Below, piece by piece: positions 34,550 through 42,773 of a stretch of 64,000 nt of DNA. Origin of the DNA: Clostridia bacterium (lineage in GTDB: Bacteria > Bacillota > Clostridia > Oscillospirales > Acutalibacteraceae); NCBI GenBank assembly GCA_017454485.1, contig JAFTCX010000007.1:27268-91267 (forward strand). The letters are read 5' to 3'. The notes under the pieces are model-generated. The model did no database searches and had not been told where the DNA came from. It saw nothing but the letters and a program-made list of their open reading frames with translations. Within the stretch, counting starts at the first letter, position 1. Each line of letters opens with the position of its first letter. The translations under genes were made by a program, and so were the position numbers.

Positions 34550-35818
34550 ATGAAAGCGCCGCTGGCGGAAAGGATCCGCCCGAAAACGATCGACGATATG
34601 GTGGGGCAGCGGCATCTGCTTGCACCCGGCATGGCACTGCGCGCCATCATTGAATCCGGCGAGCTGCCGAACCTTGTGTTCTACGGTCCCTCCGGCGTCG
34701 GAAAAACCACCCTTGCCGCCATCATTGCGGCAAAAACGAACCGAAAATTCCACAAGCTCAACGGCACCACGGCGTCCACCGCCGATATCAAGGCCATTGT
34801 CGCCGAGCTGGACACCTTTGCCGCGCCGAACGGCGTGCTGCTGTATCTGGACGAGATCCAGTATTTCAACAAAAAGCAGCAGCAAACGCTGCTGGACTTC
34901 ATTGAGCGCGGCGAGATCACGCTGATCGCCTCCACCACGGAGAATCCCTATTTTTATATCCACAACGCAATCCTCAGCCGTTCCACCGTGTTTGAATTCA
35001 AAAGCGTCACGGCCGAAGAGATCATTCCCGCCGTCGAGCGCGCGTTCCGCTTTTTGGAAACCGAGCGCGGCGTCACCATCCGCGCCGACGAGCTCGCCGT
35101 GCGCCACATTGCGATTTCCTGCGGCGGCGACGTGCGCAAAGCGATGAACGCGTGCGAGCTGTGCGTGCTTTCCACCGTCGCCGAAGACGGCGTGCTTACC
35201 GTCACGGCGGAAAAAGCGAAGGAGCTCACGCAGAAAAGCAGCATGAAATATGACAAGGACGGCGACGAGCACTACGATATCCTTTCGGCGTTCCAAAAAA
35301 GCATGCGCGGCTCCGATCCCAACGCGGCGCTGCACTATCTTGCCCGGCTGCTCGAAGCCGGCGATCTGCCCTCCGCCATGCGCCGACTGATGGTCTGCGC
35401 GTGCGAGGATGTGGGGCTTGCCTACCCGATGATCATCCCGATCGTTAAAGCGGCGTGCGACGCGGCGCTGATGGTCGGCCTGCCGGAAGCGCGCATTCCG
35501 CTGGCGGACGCGGTCGTGCTGGTTTGCAACAGCCCGAAATCCAACAGCGCCTATCTCGCCTATGACGCGGCGGCGGCCGATCTGCGCAAGGGCAAAAGCG
35601 GTCCGATTCCGCGGCAGCTGCAAAACAAGCACTACGACGGCGAGGACAACGCGCACAAGGGGCAGTTCTATCTTTACCCCCACGATTTCCCGCATCACTA
35701 CACGCCGCAGCAGTACCTGCCCGACGTGCTGAAAGACACGGTTTACTACGTTCCGCAGGAAAACAAGACCGAGCAGGCGGCCAAGGCGTACTGGGACGCG
35801 ATCAAATCGAAGCCTTGA
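34550..35818 (+). CDS. rarA: Replication-associated recombination protein A (MgsA/RarA) AAA+ ATPase
   Basis: 422 residues, family length. It starts LAERIRPKTIDDMVGQRHLL, the clamp-loader-like signature of RarA/WRNIP1. Walker A GPSGVGKTT is at 46-54, Walker B LLYLDEIQYF at about 101-110, sensor 1 STTENPYF and arginine finger AILSRSTVFEF follow. The C-terminal half carries the tetramerisation/MgsA domain (MRGSDPNAALHYLARLLEAGDLPSAMRRLMVCACEDVGLAYP). It acts at stalled replication forks. An internal promoter for yebC overlaps its last codons. Confidence 0.95.
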   Translation: MKAPLAERIRPKTIDDMVGQRHLLAPGMALRAIIESGELPNLVFYGPSGVGKTTLAAIIAAKTNRKFHKLNGTTASTADIKAIVAELDTFAAPNGVLLYLDEIQYFNKKQQQTLLDFIERGEITLIASTTENPYFYIHNAILSRSTVFEFKSVTAEEIIPAVERAFRFLETERGVTIRADELAVRHIAISCGGDVRKAMNACELCVLSTVAEDGVLTVTAEKAKELTQKSSMKYDKDGDEHYDILSAFQKSMRGSDPNAALHYLARLLEAGDLPSAMRRLMVCACEDVGLAYPMIIPIVKAACDAALMVGLPEARIPLADAVVLVCNSPKSNSAYLAYDAAAADLRKGKSGPIPRQLQNKHYDGEDNAHKGQFYLYPHDFPHHYTPQQYLPDVLKDTVYYVPQENKTEQAAKAYWDAIKSKP

Positions 35819-35843
35819 CAAAGCAATCAAAAAATGATAAAGT
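35816..35843 (+). promoter_or_regulatory. Promoter of yebC overlapping the rarA stop
   Basis: TTGACA (35816-35821), 16-nt spacer, TAAAGT (35838-35843). The -35 box uses the rarA TGA. Confidence 0.7.
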
Positions 35844-35876
35844 AAAAAGGTAAATTTCAGAAAGACAGGTGGCAAT

Positions 35877-36614
35877 ATGTCAGGACATTCCAAATGGAGC
35901 ACCATCAAGCGCAAAAAGGAAAAAACCGACAACGCGCGCGCCAAGGTGTTCACAAAAATCGGCAGAGAAATCGCAGTTGCCGTGCGCGAGGGCGGACCCG
36001 ACCCGGCGTCCAACTCCAAGCTCAAGGACTGCATCGCCAAGGCAAAGGCCAACAATGTGCCGAACGACAACATTGAACGCATCATCAAAAAAGCTTCCGG
36101 CGACGGCAACAGCGCCAACTACGAAGAGATCGTCTATGAGGGCTACGGTCCCTCCGGCATCGCCGTGATCGTGGAAACGCTGACCGACAACCGCAACCGT
36201 ACCGCCGGCGAAATGCGTCATTATTTTGACAAAAACAAGGGCAACATGGGTCAGAACGGCTGCGTGTCCTTCCTGTTCAACCGTCAGGGCGAAATCGTGA
36301 TCGAAGCCGAGGACATCGACGAAGAAAAGCTGATGGAAGACGCGCTGGAGGCCGGCGCTTCCGATTTCATCACCGACGAGGACGTCTATATTATCCGCAC
36401 CGAGCCGAACGATCTCGGCGGCGTGCGCGACGATTTGGACGCCAAGGGCTACAAGTTCGTTTCCGCCGAGGTGGAGTACATTCCCACCACGACCACCCGT
36501 CTCGAAAGCGAGGACGACCTCAAAATGATGAGCCGCCTGCTGGAGATGATGGAGGACAACGACGACGTGCAGGGCGTTTGGCACAATCTGGAGAACACCG
36601 AGGATTTGCCGTAA
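35877..36614 (+). CDS. yebC: YebC/PmpR family DNA-binding protein / translation factor
   Basis: 245 residues. MSGHSKWSTIKRKKEKTDNARAKVFTKIGREI is the near-invariant YebC N-terminus, followed by NPASNSKL-type (DPASNSKLKDCIAKAKANNVPNDNIERIIKK) and YEGYGPSGIAVIVETLTDNRNRT. Members are reported as transcriptional regulators and, more recently, as factors helping ribosomes translate proline-rich stretches, relevant here because secreted proteins in the window contain Pro-rich linkers. A ribosome site (GACAGGTGG) precedes the start. A strong terminator follows. Confidence 0.96.
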   Translation: MSGHSKWSTIKRKKEKTDNARAKVFTKIGREIAVAVREGGPDPASNSKLKDCIAKAKANNVPNDNIERIIKKASGDGNSANYEEIVYEGYGPSGIAVIVETLTDNRNRTAGEMRHYFDKNKGNMGQNGCVSFLFNRQGEIVIEAEDIDEEKLMEDALEAGASDFITDEDVYIIRTEPNDLGGVRDDLDAKGYKFVSAEVEYIPTTTTRLESEDDLKMMSRLLEMMEDNDDVQGVWHNLENTEDLP

Positions 36615-36636
36615 AACAAAAATTGAAGTCAAAAAA

Positions 36637-36665
36637 ACAAGGTGCGGTTGTGCACCTTGTTTTTG
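36637..36665 (+). terminator. Terminator of yebC
   Basis: ACAAGGTGC pairs with GCACCTTGT across a 6-nt loop, followed by TTTTTG. Confidence 0.85.
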
Positions 36666-36675
36666 TGTTGTCTTG

Positions 36676-39267
36676 TTATTTGATTCCAAAGAAGCCCAGA
36701 ATTCTTGCAATGAGGCTGCGGAACCAGTCGATGATGCGCGTGATCAATCCCGGCTGATTGTCGTCCGGCTCGATATCGATATCGGTCGGCGTTTCCGGCA
36801 TCAGCGGTTCGGTCGTCTTTGTGACGCGGGAAAGCTCACTGCCGCAAACAGAGCAGTAAACCACCTCATCAAAGCTGCCGCCGTGTTCTTCGGTTGCGGC
36901 AATTTTGTTTTCTTTCACGGCCGCCGCAGGCGTATGTGCAGCTAACGGCTGTTCTTCATGGCCGCTCACCCACGTTTTGCAGTCGTTGCAATAGACGCCG
37001 GCGGTGTAGCCTTTGACGGTGCAGGTGGACGGGACAGCAGCTTTGTTTTCGGTGTTGACGTGGTTGGTGGGGTCAATGCCAAGTTCTTCCGTATAGCTGT
37101 CGCCGCAGATGCAGGAATATTTTTTTGTGCCGGGAGTTACACAAGTCGGCGCGACTGTAATCTCAGCAGAATAATCGTGTGTGTGCGAGAGCATCGGGAT
37201 CTCGATTTCTTTTGTATCACTATATGTGTTTCCTTCAAAGGTGACCGTTGCGGTATAAACGGTTTTTCCGTTCGTTGTGTAGGTCGGTTCCGTTGTCTCA
37301 CTTGTAATAACCGCGCCCTGCGTTTCAACATGGTCGTTGTTGCCCTGGCAAACAAAGGTAGCAAAAGCGGCACTATAATCCGCATCCCAGACCCAGTCGG
37401 TCAACATATAGTCGTGTTCATGTGCGGGCAGATATTGCTCATAATGGAAGGTTGCATTTCTGAACGGATTGAGCAAGCTAAACAAGCCCGGCTTGGAAAT
37501 GGCGCTCCAGTCCGTTTCGGTCCCTTCATAATAGACGTCTGTCAAAACACCAGTGGAAAATGCATTTACACCCATGCTTGTAACACTCAACGGAATTGAA
37601 ACTGTTCTCAATGCGGTGCAATCCAAGAACAAACTTTCCGACAATTCGGTAACTGTTTGCGGAATCTGCATATATTTCAGGTTTTTTGCACCGGCAAACG
37701 CGCCTGCTGAAAACGCAGTAACAGACTCAGGAATTCTATAAATCGTTGCTGTTTTTGCAACTGGATAATTCACCAGTGTTTTCATATCCTTAGAGAACAA
37801 CAGACCGTTGCCGTCGTCGGCAAAGTTCGGGTTGCTGTCATCCACTGTGATCGAAGCAAGATTTTTGGCGCCGGAAAACGCAACACCGGACACGCTGCTG
37901 ACACTGCTGCCAAGGTTTACTTTCGTCAACTGCTCGCAGCCATAGAAAATCGATTCTCCGATGCTGCCTGCATTGATGTTTGCGTCCAAAAGCCCGGTAC
38001 ACTCATAAAACGCATAATCACCGAGACTTGTTACACTTCCCGGAATGGTAACATGCTGCAGCCTCGTGCAGCTTCTAAAAGCATATTTTCCTATGGCTGC
38101 TGCACCGTTGCCAAAGGTGATATCAGTCAACCTGCTGTTTGAAAATGCAGATTCTCCGATGGACGTAACGCTTGCTGGAATATATATCGAGCTAAAGCTG
38201 CAAAGCGAGAGCGCCTTCTCACCAATCGTTTTCAAAGCCGGTGGGAGTACCAAGTCATACAAACTGTTTCCTTGAAATGCCATTTCACCGATATAGATCA
38301 GGGTGTTCGGCAGATTGACGCTTTCCAGCTTGCATTGTGCAAATGTTTCTTTTGCAATTTCTGTTACTCCGCTTGGAATGGTAATGTTCTGCAACGATGA
38401 GCAGTGATAAAATGCACCCTTTCCGATGCTGGTTACGCTGTCCGGAATCACAAAATTTGACAAAGCCGCGCAATTAGAAAACGCACCTGGACCAATGGTC
38501 TTTAAGGTGTTCGGCAACGTCACGCTTGGAATCTTTTCACAAGAAGCAAATGCTGATTCGCTGATTACCGTAACGCCTTCCGGAATCACAATGCTGTTGC
38601 TGATATTCCGGCAACCAGAAAAAGCGCTTTCCCCGATATTCGTCAGATCTCTTGGAAGAGATAGCTCCTCCATGGTATAGCACAAAGCAAACGCATAAGA
38701 TCCAATCGTCGTAACCGTGTCCGGAAGGATCACCGATTGTAATGATGAGCATCCGCGATCAATACTTTCGCTCCCAAAAGCTTCTCTTCCGATTGTTTTG
38801 AGCGTCACCAACGATGTGCCGATGATCAGATCGCCTTCGTATGTATTCGCAGTCGGATTGAACTCAACCGTTGTCAGGTTATAATTCCTTCTAAATGCAC
38901 TTGCGCCGATGTTCGGAACACCCTTGATGATGGCTTTTTTCACCGGAGGTTCCCCGGTCTGCTTGCCATAAGCATCGTAGTGAACATAGTTATGAAACCA
39001 CGGCGCAAGTGTTCCAATATCACGATTTTCGATACGATACGAATAATCCGTCATGCGCGGATAGACAGTCACGCCATCAACAATGGTGACATAGCCTTCA
39101 ATCACCAGCGTGCCTTCGCTGTCCAACGTCCATTTGACGTTTGTTCCGCACATGCCGCCATCCACCGTTGTAACCTCAGTTTCACCTTCCGCAAACGCAA
39201 ACGGCGCCGACAGCACAAGCATCAGCACGGCAAGCAAAACGGATAGGATTTGTCTTGTTTTTTTCAT
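36676..39267 (-). CDS. Large secreted BspA-like LRR protein with FG-IK tail
   Basis: 863 residues: signal peptide (QILSVLLAVLMLVLSAPFAFAEGE), lead-in CGTNVKWTLDSEGTLVIEG, then about 20 LRR_5 repeats (roughly 130-600, such as SVTSIGKGAFYHCSSLQNITIP), an extra beta domain (VVITSETTEPTYTTNG-like) and two Cys/His ribbons (KYSCICGDSYTEELG, AGVYCNDCKTW; GHEEQPLAAHT) shared with the 60488 protein. It ends with an acidic linker and RIIDWFRSLIARILGFFGIK. Base composition of the LRR core (about 37.5-38.9 kb) is clearly more A+T-rich than neighbours. It is transcribed divergently from a small XRE regulator and its promoter is covered by repeats. Confidence 0.88.
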   Translation of the reverse strand: MKKTRQILSVLLAVLMLVLSAPFAFAEGETEVTTVDGGMCGTNVKWTLDSEGTLVIEGYVTIVDGVTVYPRMTDYSYRIENRDIGTLAPWFHNYVHYDAYGKQTGEPPVKKAIIKGVPNIGASAFRRNYNLTTVEFNPTANTYEGDLIIGTSLVTLKTIGREAFGSESIDRGCSSLQSVILPDTVTTIGSYAFALCYTMEELSLPRDLTNIGESAFSGCRNISNSIVIPEGVTVISESAFASCEKIPSVTLPNTLKTIGPGAFSNCAALSNFVIPDSVTSIGKGAFYHCSSLQNITIPSGVTEIAKETFAQCKLESVNLPNTLIYIGEMAFQGNSLYDLVLPPALKTIGEKALSLCSFSSIYIPASVTSIGESAFSNSRLTDITFGNGAAAIGKYAFRSCTRLQHVTIPGSVTSLGDYAFYECTGLLDANINAGSIGESIFYGCEQLTKVNLGSSVSSVSGVAFSGAKNLASITVDDSNPNFADDGNGLLFSKDMKTLVNYPVAKTATIYRIPESVTAFSAGAFAGAKNLKYMQIPQTVTELSESLFLDCTALRTVSIPLSVTSMGVNAFSTGVLTDVYYEGTETDWSAISKPGLFSLLNPFRNATFHYEQYLPAHEHDYMLTDWVWDADYSAAFATFVCQGNNDHVETQGAVITSETTEPTYTTNGKTVYTATVTFEGNTYSDTKEIEIPMLSHTHDYSAEITVAPTCVTPGTKKYSCICGDSYTEELGIDPTNHVNTENKAAVPSTCTVKGYTAGVYCNDCKTWVSGHEEQPLAAHTPAAAVKENKIAATEEHGGSFDEVVYCSVCGSELSRVTKTTEPLMPETPTDIDIEPDDNQPGLITRIIDWFRSLIARILGFFGIK

Positions 39268-39283
39268 AAAAAACCCTCCTTTT

Positions 39284-39352
39284 AACTCTTTTGAGTTATA
39301 TTAACATAAAAAATTCACATTGTCAACTCAAAAAAGGTAACTTTTCAACTCA
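39284..39352. promoter_or_regulatory. LRR gene promoter with repeated TCAACTC operator-like boxes
   Basis: Minus promoter: TTGACA (39321-39326), 17-nt spacer, TAATAT (39298-39303). AACTC-tttt-GAGTT (39284-39297) is palindromic near +1, and TCAACTCA occurs at 39323-39330 (overlapping the -35) and 39345-39352. The arrangement suggests repression by the adjacent XRE protein. Confidence 0.65.
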
Positions 39353-39395
39353 AAATGGTTATGCTTGTATATAACAGTTATTTCGGAGGCAGGTT

Positions 39396-39638
39396 ATGAC
39401 CATTGGAACCGCGGTAAAATTCCGCATCCTGAATTTGTGCTTGGAGCGGCAGATCACCGTCAACAAGCTTTCCACCATATGCGGCATTACGCAGTCCACC
39501 CTGAATAACATTGTCAGCGGCAGAAACAAAAGCGTGACGGTTTCCACAGTCAAAAAGATTTGCGACGGTTTAAACATCTCGATTCAGGAGTTTTTTCAAG
39601 ACGCCGTTTTTGAAGATTTGGAGCAGGAGCTCGTCTGA
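39396..39638 (+). CDS. Small XRE-family transcriptional regulator
   Basis: 80 residues, essentially one Cro/C1-type HTH. KFRILNLCLERQITVNKLSTICGITQSTLNNIVSGRNKSVTV shows helices 2 and 3 with turn CGITQSTLNN, and STVKKICDGLNISIQEFF is the typical end helix. It acts as a cytoplasmic DNA-binding dimer, presumably on the TCAACTC boxes in the 130-bp divergent gap, controlling the 863-residue LRR gene and perhaps itself. Similar small HTH proteins are common next to clostridial surface genes. TCGGAGG precedes the ATG. No effector domain is present, so the signal is unknown. Confidence 0.9.
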   Translation: MTIGTAVKFRILNLCLERQITVNKLSTICGITQSTLNNIVSGRNKSVTVSTVKKICDGLNISIQEFFQDAVFEDLEQELV

Positions 39639-39712
39639 TATCCCGACCATCCTTGTGACGGCCGGGATTCTTACTTTTTCCTTACAATCCGCTTACAAAA
39701 CGCTGAACCGCC

Positions 39713-39741
39713 TTGACACGCTCCGCCCCGTCTGCTACACT
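39713..39741 (+). promoter_or_regulatory. Promoter of the YdcF-like gene
   Basis: TTGACA (39713-39718), 17-nt spacer, TACACT (39736-39741). Confidence 0.75.
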
Positions 39742-39771
39742 GAACGCAGAAAACCAAACGGAGGGCTTCCC

Positions 39772-40518
39772 ATGAAAAAAGTTTTACGCGGCCTGTTTTT
39801 TGCCGCCGGCGGCGCTTTGCTGCTCAACGGCGTCCATGTCACCCTTGTTTCCAACCTCAACTTCGGCACGCTGCTCGTCTTTGCGCTCGGCGCGCTGTGT
39901 CTGCTTTTTGCCGCGTTTTACAGCCGCCTTTGGAAGTGGCTGCGCGTCGCGTTCCCCTGCGGCTGCGCGGTGCTGCTCGCGCTATGCGCCGCTCTCTCGG
40001 TATACGGCAGCATGGACAACGTCTATTTCAATGAAAAAAGCGGTGCCGAGGACGCGCTGGTCGTGCTCGGCTGCGGTGTGCGCGGCGACCGGGTCTCTGT
40101 CGGGCTTGCACGGCGGCTGGACAAGGCGCTCGCATATTATAAGGGAAACGCAAATGTCCTGATCGTCGTCTCCGGCGGGCAGGGGGCGCAGGAGACAATC
40201 ACCGAAGCCGAAGCCATGCGGCGCTATCTGGTGGATTTCGGCGTGCCGGACGCGCAGATCATCAAAGAGGAAAAGGCAACCTCGACACTGGAAAACCTGC
40301 GGTTCTCCGATGAGATTTTGCGCGAACGCTTTCCGAACGGCTACAGCGCCGCACTGGTCACAAGCAGCTTTCATGTGTTCCGTGCCGAACGCATTGCCGA
40401 AAAGCTCGGCCTGCATTACGACCACCTCGGTGCGCCGAGCAAATGGTATGCCGTGCCGATGAACAATTTGCGCGAGCTGGTGGCCATTGCGCATGAGCTG
40501 GTGCGCGGAACAATATAA
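39772..40518 (+). CDS. YdcF/ElyC-family (DUF218) membrane protein
   Basis: 248 residues: two or three hydrophobic segments in the first 80 residues, then a DUF218 domain: DALVVLGCGVRGDRVSVGLARRLDKALAYY, VVSGGQGAQETITEAEAMRRYLVDFGVPDAQIIKEEKATSTLENLRFS and VTSSFHVFRAERIAEKLGL. These are the usual motifs (vlG..v.........R...a......i.vSGG....E...m...l...Gvp...I..E..s.dT.eN.......l........lvTs.fHm.Ra). Some relatives (ElyC/SanA) affect cell-envelope integrity; biochemical function is not established. GGAGGGC precedes the chosen ATG. A heptamer array follows the stop. Confidence 0.88.
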   Translation: MKKVLRGLFFAAGGALLLNGVHVTLVSNLNFGTLLVFALGALCLLFAAFYSRLWKWLRVAFPCGCAVLLALCAALSVYGSMDNVYFNEKSGAEDALVVLGCGVRGDRVSVGLARRLDKALAYYKGNANVLIVVSGGQGAQETITEAEAMRRYLVDFGVPDAQIIKEEKATSTLENLRFSDEILRERFPNGYSAALVTSSFHVFRAERIAEKLGLHYDHLGAPSKWYAVPMNNLRELVAIAHELVRGTI

Positions 40519-40520
40519 TC

Positions 40521-40572
40521 AGCTGTTAGCTGCCAGCTGTTAGCTGTCGGCTGCTTGCTGTTGGCTGATAGC
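40521..40572. repeat. Heptanucleotide array (AGCTGTT family), 7 units
   Basis: AGCTGTT, AGCTGCC, AGCTGTT, AGCTGTC, GGCTGCT, TGCTGTT, GGCTGAT, starting 2 nt after the YdcF-like stop. Confidence 0.9.
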
Positions 40573-40579
40573 AAACAAA

Positions 40580-40617
40580 AAAGCGCCCGCCGTGGATGGG
40601 GTTCCGGCGGGCGCTTT
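40580..40617. terminator. Terminator between convergent YdcF-like gene and hslO
   Basis: AAAGCGCCCGCCG pairs with CGGCGGGCGCTTT over a short loop, A/T runs on both sides. Confidence 0.85.
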
Positions 40618-40621
40618 CATC

Positions 40622-41503
40622 TTATTCTTTTGTTGCCTTTGCGCACAGCTCCAAAATCTCCTGCGGAGAAAAGCGATAAACCTTATCGCAGAACTGGCAG
40701 TGCACCTCGGTATGCGCGTCCTGCGCCATCTCCTGCAGTTCCGCCTTTCCCGTGCTGAGCAGCGCGGCTTCCACGCGTGCGCGGCTGCAGTTGCAGCGGT
40801 AGACCGGCGCGGCGGTGTCGAGCACATCCAGCTCGAACGCCTGCAGCACCCGGCGGCAGATGTCTTCGGGCGTCATGCCGCGCGTGAGCATCGCCGTGAC
40901 GGATTCCAGCCCTTCCATGGACTGCTCCACCTTTTCAATGACGTCCTCCCCCGCAAACGGCAAAAGCTGAACAAGGAATCCGCCCGCAGCCTTGATCGAA
41001 AGATCGGGATTCACAAGTACACCGAGTCCGCAAACCGTCGGGGTCTGTTCGCTCGCGGCAAAATAGGCCGTGATGTCCTCGGCGATCTCGCCGGAAACGA
41101 TAGGCGTGCGGCCGATGTAGGGCTCCTTCAGGCCGAGATCTTTGATCACGGTCACAAAGCCGTCCTTGCCGACCGCGCCGGCAACGTCAAGCTTGCCCTT
41201 TGCGTTCAGCGGCAGCTCCACCACGGGCTGCTGCACATAACCGCGGACATTGCCCATTGCGTCGGAAACGGCAAGCACCGTTCCGGCAGGGCCGCCGCCA
41301 TTGATGCGCAGCGTCAGGCTGTCGTCCCTGCCCTTGAGCGCACTGCCCATCAGCGAAGCCGCACACAGCAGCCGGCCGAGCGCGGCGGAGGTCACAGCGG
41401 AGGTTTGATGAATTTCGGCGGCGCGGTTCACAATGTCGGTCGCGTCAATCGCGGTCGCGGACACCGTGCCGTCGGTGGTGATACAACGAATCAAATGTGC
41501 CAT
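40622..41503 (-). CDS. hslO: Hsp33-type redox-regulated chaperone
   Basis: 293 residues, family length. The C-terminal Zn motif is present as CNCS (about 240) and CQFC (about 272), i.e. CxC plus CxxC, the redox switch that releases Zn and activates holdase activity under oxidative stress. Earlier segments GGGPAGTVLAVSDAMGNVRGYV and VTVIKDLGLKEPYIGRTPIVSGEIAEDITAYFAASEQTPT are characteristic. The start MAHLIRCITTDGTV has AGGAGCG 5 nt upstream; a longer frame lacks a site. It is the third gene of a yerC-methyltransferase-hslO operon, 20 nt after the methyltransferase stop. Confidence 0.95.
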   Translation of the reverse strand: MAHLIRCITTDGTVSATAIDATDIVNRAAEIHQTSAVTSAALGRLLCAASLMGSALKGRDDSLTLRINGGGPAGTVLAVSDAMGNVRGYVQQPVVELPLNAKGKLDVAGAVGKDGFVTVIKDLGLKEPYIGRTPIVSGEIAEDITAYFAASEQTPTVCGLGVLVNPDLSIKAAGGFLVQLLPFAGEDVIEKVEQSMEGLESVTAMLTRGMTPEDICRRVLQAFELDVLDTAAPVYRCNCSRARVEAALLSTGKAELQEMAQDAHTEVHCQFCDKVYRFSPQEILELCAKATKE

Positions 41504-41523
41504 AAATCGCTCCTGTAAAAAAT

Positions 41524-42291
41524 CTATAATAATTGTGTGCCGTGCTTTTTGCAAAGGAACAGCGCGCGTTCGCTCGTTTGGGTCAACGCGCCGTGCGTGT
41601 CGGCGTCCTGCACCGAGAGCACTTCGAAGCGCACCTTTTCCAACGCGTCACAAACGAAATCAAGGTCATAGGCGCGCTCGGAAAATTCCTCTGTTTCTCG
41701 AACATAAACGTCCGGCTCCGCCGCGTCCGCCGTGAACAGATCCAAACTGATGCGCGTGGTCTGCGTGTCCTCGTCAAAGCTGTTTTGCCAGACGCAGTAC
41801 ACCTCGTCAAGGTCATAGACAAACGTGTTGTTCCCGAGCACTGCCGCGTGCTTGTAGGGCGTGTTGACGTCAAAAACGAACACGCCGCCGTCGTTCATAA
41901 ACAGCGCCACCCTGCGCAGCGCTTCGCAAAATGCATCGGGGTTCGTCAAATGATTCAAAGAATCCAACGTGCAAACCGCGGCGTCGATCGTGCCGAACAG
42001 ATCGAGCTCCTCCATCTTCTGACACAGAAACAGCGCGTCGAACCCCGCTTCGATCCGCTTTTCCTGCGCTTCGGCAAGCATCTCCTCGCTCGCGTCCACG
42101 CCGATCACGTCATAACCCTTTGCCGCAAAAACGGCGCTGAGCGTGCCGGTGCCGCAGGCAAGATCAAGCAAAATCCCCTCACCGGCGCCGTGCGCGGCAA
42201 GGAGATCGCAGAGATACGCGCCCATGGCGTCGTAATCCACATTGTCAGTCAGCGCGTCATAGAGCGCGGCAAAGCTTTCATAGCCCGCCAT
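41524..42291 (-). CDS. Class I SAM-dependent methyltransferase
   Basis: 255 residues. The SAM-binding motif I is LLDLACGTGTLSAVFA (about residue 41), with the acidic residue of motif II in VIGVDASEEML and VCTLDSLNHLTNPDAF downstream, which matches the YqeM-like 'methyltransferase domain 25' proteins of Bacilli and Clostridia. Substrate is not indicated. The ATG at 42291 overlaps the yerC stop by one base (TAATG), so expression is coupled. It probably acts in the cytoplasm on a small molecule. Confidence 0.88.
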   Translation of the reverse strand: MAGYESFAALYDALTDNVDYDAMGAYLCDLLAAHGAGEGILLDLACGTGTLSAVFAAKGYDVIGVDASEEMLAEAQEKRIEAGFDALFLCQKMEELDLFGTIDAAVCTLDSLNHLTNPDAFCEALRRVALFMNDGGVFVFDVNTPYKHAAVLGNNTFVYDLDEVYCVWQNSFDEDTQTTRISLDLFTADAAEPDVYVRETEEFSERAYDLDFVCDALEKVRFEVLSVQDADTHGALTQTSERALFLCKKHGTQLL

Positions 42292-42584
42292 TACTGCTCC
42301 TTTCCGTCCAGCCGGGCAAACAGCGTGTCATAGCCGTTTTTGCCGTAGGTCAGCGAACGGTTGACACGGCTGACGGTCGCCGTGCTCGCGCCGGTTTCGG
42401 CAACGATCTCGCTGTAGACCCGTTTTTGCGAAAGCATCCGCGCCACAACGGCACGCTGCGCGAGGGCCGAAAGCTCGTTCGGCGTGCAAAGATCGTCGAA
42501 CAGCGCGGCGCACTCCTGCTCGTTTTTCAGCAGCAGCACCAGCTCGTATAAAAAATGAATGTTGTTCTCGTTGTTGTTGGGCAT
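42291..42584 (-). CDS. YerC/YecD-family TrpR-like regulator
   Basis: 97 residues, the length of YerC. FDDLCTPNELSALAQRAVVARMLSQKRVYSEIVAETGASTATVSRVNRSL is the TrpR-superfamily HTH, with recognition turn TGASTATVSRVNR nearly identical to YerC/YecD proteins of Firmicutes. These are DNA-binding repressors without an established ligand. The start is at 42584 with GGAGCGG 4 nt upstream. It is the first gene of the operon with the methyltransferase and hslO. Confidence 0.92.
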   Translation of the reverse strand: MPNNNENNIHFLYELVLLLKNEQECAALFDDLCTPNELSALAQRAVVARMLSQKRVYSEIVAETGASTATVSRVNRSLTYGKNGYDTLFARLDGKEQ

Positions 42585-42708
42585 AAGTCCCGCTCCTATC
42601 CATAATGAATCATGGATATTTTAACATTTTAAAGCTGAAAAGTAAACAGTCATTTTGTCAAAGGAACGCCCCTTTTTTTCAGCACAATGCCAAATTTTCG
42701 CAAATAAT

Positions 42709-42737
42709 TTGCAAAGCCGGCGGGACTGTTGTATAAT
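42709..42737 (+). promoter_or_regulatory. Promoter of the 42774 hydrolase gene
   Basis: TTGCAA (42709-42714), 17-nt spacer, perfect TATAAT (42732-42737). Confidence 0.75.
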
Positions 42738-42773
42738 AAAGCATATCACTGAACGGAAAGGACAGAACCACCC

